This document shows, piece after piece, positions 7,644 to 9,114 of a stretch of 9,114 nt of DNA (position 1 is the stretch's first letter; each line of letters opens with the position of its first letter). Both the position numbers and the translations under genes were made by a program. Source of the stretch: CAZINM01 sp964540605. GTDB taxonomy: Bacteria; Patescibacteriota; Dojkabacteria; SC72; JAHDCA01. Under the pieces are notes generated by a model that was given only the letters and a program-made list of their open reading frames with translations, searched no databases and was not told where the DNA came from. Where the stretch lies: positions 1 to 9,114 of the forward strand of contig CAZINM010000042.1 in NCBI GenBank assembly GCA_964540605.1, in the 5' to 3' direction.

Positions 7644-8108
7644 ATGTTTAAGGAAGGAGATTCAGCACCAGTAAATGTAAAAGCAAGAAATATCAAAGGA
7701 GAGGTGGTATCTCTTGAAGGTTTAAAAGATGAAATGACCTTGATATATTTTTATCCAAAAGATGGAACACCAGGTTGCACACTAGAAGCTAAAGGCTTTC
7801 AAAAGATCTTGGATGAGCTTAAACAATTAAAAGTAAAATTGATTGGAGTAAGTAGAGATTCCCATGAATCTCATGAGAAATTTTGTGCGAAGAATAATTT
7901 AGAGTTTGAGGTCTGGTCTGATGTGGATGGCAAATTTTGTGAAGCTTTTGGTGTTATTGTTGAAAAAAATATGTTTGGTAAGAAATTCATGGGTATACAG
8001 AGGAGTACTTTCTTGTTAGATAAAAACTATAAAATAATTAAAATATGGCCGAAGGTTTCACCTGCTGGGCATCCTATGGAAGTTTTACAGTTTATTAGGA
8101 AGATTTAG
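7644..8108 (+). CDS. bcp: Thioredoxin-dependent peroxiredoxin, BCP/PrxQ family
   Basis: This 154-residue protein has the usual length and fold of BCP/PrxQ enzymes, which reduce hydrogen peroxide and alkyl hydroperoxides in the cytoplasm with thiol donors. The active site reads YPKDGTPGCT, with peroxidatic Cys45 and Thr42. R120 in GIQRSTFLLD fits the conserved catalytic Arg. The resolving Cys found five residues later in E. coli Bcp is Lys50 here. Cys81 lies 36 residues after the peroxidatic Cys, as in the PrxQ subgroup whose resolving Cys is on helix alpha3, and Cys99 is also present. I infer a Cys45-Cys81 disulfide. There is no signal peptide. The gene starts 18 nt after the helicase stop with no terminator between, so the two are probably co-transcribed. 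AAAAGAG ends 2 nt before the ATG, too close for an ordinary Shine-Dalgarno. An oxidative-stress role is expected from the family. Confidence 0.93.
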   Translation: MFKEGDSAPVNVKARNIKGEVVSLEGLKDEMTLIYFYPKDGTPGCTLEAKGFQKILDELKQLKVKLIGVSRDSHESHEKFCAKNNLEFEVWSDVDGKFCEAFGVIVEKNMFGKKFMGIQRSTFLLDKNYKIIKIWPKVSPAGHPMEVLQFIRKI

Positions 8109-8144
8109 TGATATTCATTATTTGATAATTCATTAATTGTCAGA

Positions 8145-8169
8145 GTAACCTCATTTGGTTATATTTTTT
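8145..8169 (+). terminator. Weak Rho-independent terminator after the peroxiredoxin gene
   Basis: GTAACC (8145-8150) pairs with GGTTAT (8157-8162) around a TCATTT loop, with one G-T wobble. A run of six T (8164-8169) follows. The hairpin is short with only two G-C pairs, but its position 37 bp after the stop codon and the T-run fit a terminator for the helicase-peroxiredoxin operon. Confidence 0.5.
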
Positions 8170-8219
8170 AAATAAAAGAATATAGGTTAACTGATATTTT
8201 CTTTATATATTAATATTTC

Positions 8220-8252
8220 TTGACATTAAAGTTTATATCAGCTTAACTAGTA
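8220..8252 (+). promoter_or_regulatory. Promoter of the first pilin gene
   Basis: A perfect -35 TTGACA (8220-8225) is followed after exactly 17 bp by TTAACTAGTA (8243-8252), with TTAACT in the -10 position. The same two blocks at the same spacing precede the second pilin gene, while the spacer between them is largely different. That conservation is the main evidence, since TTAACT alone is a poor -10. The predicted start lies about 38 nt before the ATG. The leader has no Shine-Dalgarno but contains AATTTAATTTA (8267-8277), which the second copy also has. Confidence 0.7.
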
Positions 8253-8292
8253 GTGTACTGTATATAAATTTAATTTATAAAAAAGCTTATTT

Positions 8293-8428
8293 ATGAGCAG
8301 ACAGGAAAAATATACAGGGTTTACACTCATTGAAATTTTGGTTGTAGTAGGATTGATCGCAATCCTTGCGGCAATCACGATTGTTGCTATTAACCCAGCA
8401 AAGAACTTTGAGCAGACCCGAGACGCAC
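8293..8428 (+). repeat. Direct repeat, copy 1: 5' coding block of the pilin
   Basis: These 136 bp match 8979-9114 with 6 mismatches by hand alignment. Two mismatches are in codon 8 (Thr to Gln) and four are synonymous, in codons 22, 25, 26 and 27. The last 50-odd bases up to the window edge are identical, so the repeat may continue beyond it. Confidence 0.95.
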
Positions 8429-8838
8429 AGAGGTCGTCAGATGTAACAGCGATATTGAACGCTATTACACAGTATACTTCTGAAGAGGGTAATTCTATGG
8501 AAACCCTTATTGATGAAACAAACATAGTTTTAGTAGATGCAGATACTGATGGAGAGTATGCAGATGAAATAGAGTGTGGAACAATTGAGGTTCCAATTGC
8601 GATTGGTGTTACTGCAGGAGATGAAGATGGTAGTACTGCAAATGATAATACTGAGTATATCGACCTAGATATTCCACTTGTAGATGAGTATATTGTTGCG
8701 ATCCCGCAAGATCCATCTCAAGCTGTAGATTGGGGTACAATGGTTGACACAGCATATACAATGTGTGTTACAACAGGTGGAAGAGTCCGGGTAACAGCAG
8801 ATCCTGAGAGAGCTACAGCTATTACAGTTAGTAGATAG
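8293..8838 (+). CDS. Type IV prepilin, acidic, with calcium-type loop (first copy)
   Basis: This is a 181-residue prepilin. The 9-residue leader MSRQEKYTG is cut by prepilin peptidase before F10. The mature N-terminus FTLIEILVVV carries the conserved Glu5 (E14) and begins a hydrophobic helix to about residue 33. This helix is a membrane anchor before assembly and the pilus core afterwards. NPAKNFEQTRDAQRSSDV (34-51) continues the helix as in many CPR pilins. The mature chain is very acidic (31 Asp/Glu against 7 Lys/Arg by hand count). It contains DADTDG at 82-87, a DxDxDG calcium-binding pattern, and two Cys (95, 158) that could form a disulfide. The 'LDIPLVDEYIVAIPQDPS' segment and the C-terminal beta-strands fit the globular head. 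The gene stands alone between its own promoter and a strong terminator. No Shine-Dalgarno is present. Major pilin is likely; a pseudopilin is possible. Confidence 0.9.
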   Translation: MSRQEKYTGFTLIEILVVVGLIAILAAITIVAINPAKNFEQTRDAQRSSDVTAILNAITQYTSEEGNSMETLIDETNIVLVDADTDGEYADEIECGTIEVPIAIGVTAGDEDGSTANDNTEYIDLDIPLVDEYIVAIPQDPSQAVDWGTMVDTAYTMCVTTGGRVRVTADPERATAITVSR

Positions 8839-8857
8839 TATCTTTTTGTATGTAATT

Positions 8858-8885
8858 AAAAAGGGAGCTTATAGGCTCCCTTTTT
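8858..8885 (+). terminator. Strong Rho-independent terminator between the pilin genes
   Basis: AAAAAGGGAGC (8858-8868) and GCTCCCTTTTT (8875-8885) are perfect 11-bp inverted arms with a TTATAG loop. The core has five G-C pairs out of six, followed by a T-run. It lies 19 bp after the first pilin stop codon. The A-tract on the other side would let it work in both directions. It separates the two pilin genes into independent transcription units. Confidence 0.93.
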
Positions 8886-8908
8886 CTTTATAAAAACATA
8901 CTTATCTC

Positions 8909-8941
8909 TTGACAACAAAATGTACATACTATTAACTAGTA
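8909..8941 (+). promoter_or_regulatory. Promoter of the second pilin gene
   Basis: TTGACA (8909-8914), a 17-bp spacer and TTAACTAGTA (8932-8941) repeat the architecture seen before the first pilin. TTGACA begins 70 bp before the ATG here and 73 bp before it in the first copy. AATTTAATTTA recurs in the leader at 8954-8964. No Shine-Dalgarno is present. Confidence 0.7.
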
Positions 8942-8978
8942 TTAGTCTGAAATAATTTAATTTAAAAACACATTTTTT

Positions 8979-9114
8979 ATGAGCAGACAGGAAAAATATC
9001 AAGGGTTTACACTCATTGAAATTTTGGTTGTAGTAGGATTGATAGCAATCCTCGCAGCGATCACGATTGTTGCTATTAACCCAGCAAAGAACTTTGAGCA
9101 GACCCGAGACGCAC
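8979..9114 (+). CDS. Type IV prepilin (second copy, 3' end beyond window)
   Basis: Only the first 45 codons are present. The leader MSRQEKYQG and the mature FTLIEILVVV helix through NPAKNFEQTRDA are identical in protein sequence to the first pilin except Gln for Thr at residue 8, one residue before the cleavage-site Gly. The variable globular head is cut off by the window edge, so whether this is a duplicate, a variant or a minor pilin cannot be told. It has its own promoter and lies downstream of the first pilin's terminator. Confidence 0.9.
   Translation, partial: MSRQEKYQGFTLIEILVVVGLIAILAAITIVAINPAKNFEQTRDA
8979..9114 (+). repeat. Direct repeat, copy 2: 5' coding block of the pilin
   Basis: This is the partner of 8293-8428, with 130 of 136 bases identical by hand alignment. 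The intergenic DNA upstream is conserved only in short blocks (TTGACA, TTAACTAGTA, AATTTAATTTA), so near-identity begins abruptly at the start codon. Confidence 0.95.

Noticed and set aside
8109..8219. Small RNA or small gene between the peroxiredoxin and pilin promoter
   Set aside because: Apart from the weak terminator the stretch is plain AT-rich sequence with no convincing frame or extended structure.
8247..8525. Minus-strand frame of 92 codons over the first pilin
   Set aside because: It is antisense to the conserved pilin N-terminus and its promoter; the pilin has clear family motifs.
1..9114. Alternative genetic code (UGA read as Gly or Trp)
   Set aside because: All long frames translate without in-frame TGA and Trp is encoded by TGG, so the standard code suffices.

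Overview
The window looks like part of a genome from the Candidate Phyla Radiation (Patescibacteria). I infer this from the low GC content, the near absence of Shine-Dalgarno sites, the very large Ser/Thr/Asn-rich surface protein with degenerate beta-repeats, and type IV pilins of the 'GFTLIEILVVV...NPAKNFEQTRDAQR' kind common in that group. The standard code fits: no long frame needs in-frame TGA, which argues against the UGA=Gly lineages (Gracilibacteria, Absconditabacteria). No rRNA, tRNA, CRISPR array or insertion sequence was seen.

Layout: (1) Positions 1-4593, minus strand: one uninterrupted frame of 1531 codons that runs off the left edge. It encodes an exported protein with an N-terminal signal/anchor, a macroglobulin-like domain, a beta-sandwich-like domain and a tail of degenerate beta-strand repeats. 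(2) Positions 4594-4760: a divergent control region with an 8-bp inverted repeat and a hairpin abutting the surface-protein start codon. (3) Positions 4761-8108, plus strand: a probable two-gene operon of a 954-residue SNF2/RapA-like helicase-family protein and, 18 nt later, a BCP/PrxQ-type peroxiredoxin, closed by a weak terminator. (4) Positions 8220-9114, plus strand: two tandem type IV prepilin genes, each with its own matching promoter and separated by a strong terminator. The second is cut by the right edge.

The most unusual item is the SNF2-like protein. Against the family pattern as I remember it, it is full length and keeps a perfect Walker A motif. However, motif II is DQAH rather than DEAH, motif III is TSNP rather than TATP, motif V has lost its EG-N-Q residues, and motif VI has lost the last arginine and the flanking Gln residues. 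It looks like a natural ATP-binding but hydrolysis-poor pseudo-helicase that is still maintained. The pilin pair is the second point of interest: the two N-terminal coding regions are almost identical, both carry the same upstream module, and the complete pilin is strongly acidic with a DxDxDG calcium-type loop. The surface protein and pilins together suggest a locus concerned with the cell exterior and attachment. The helicase/peroxiredoxin operon between them has no obvious functional tie to it.
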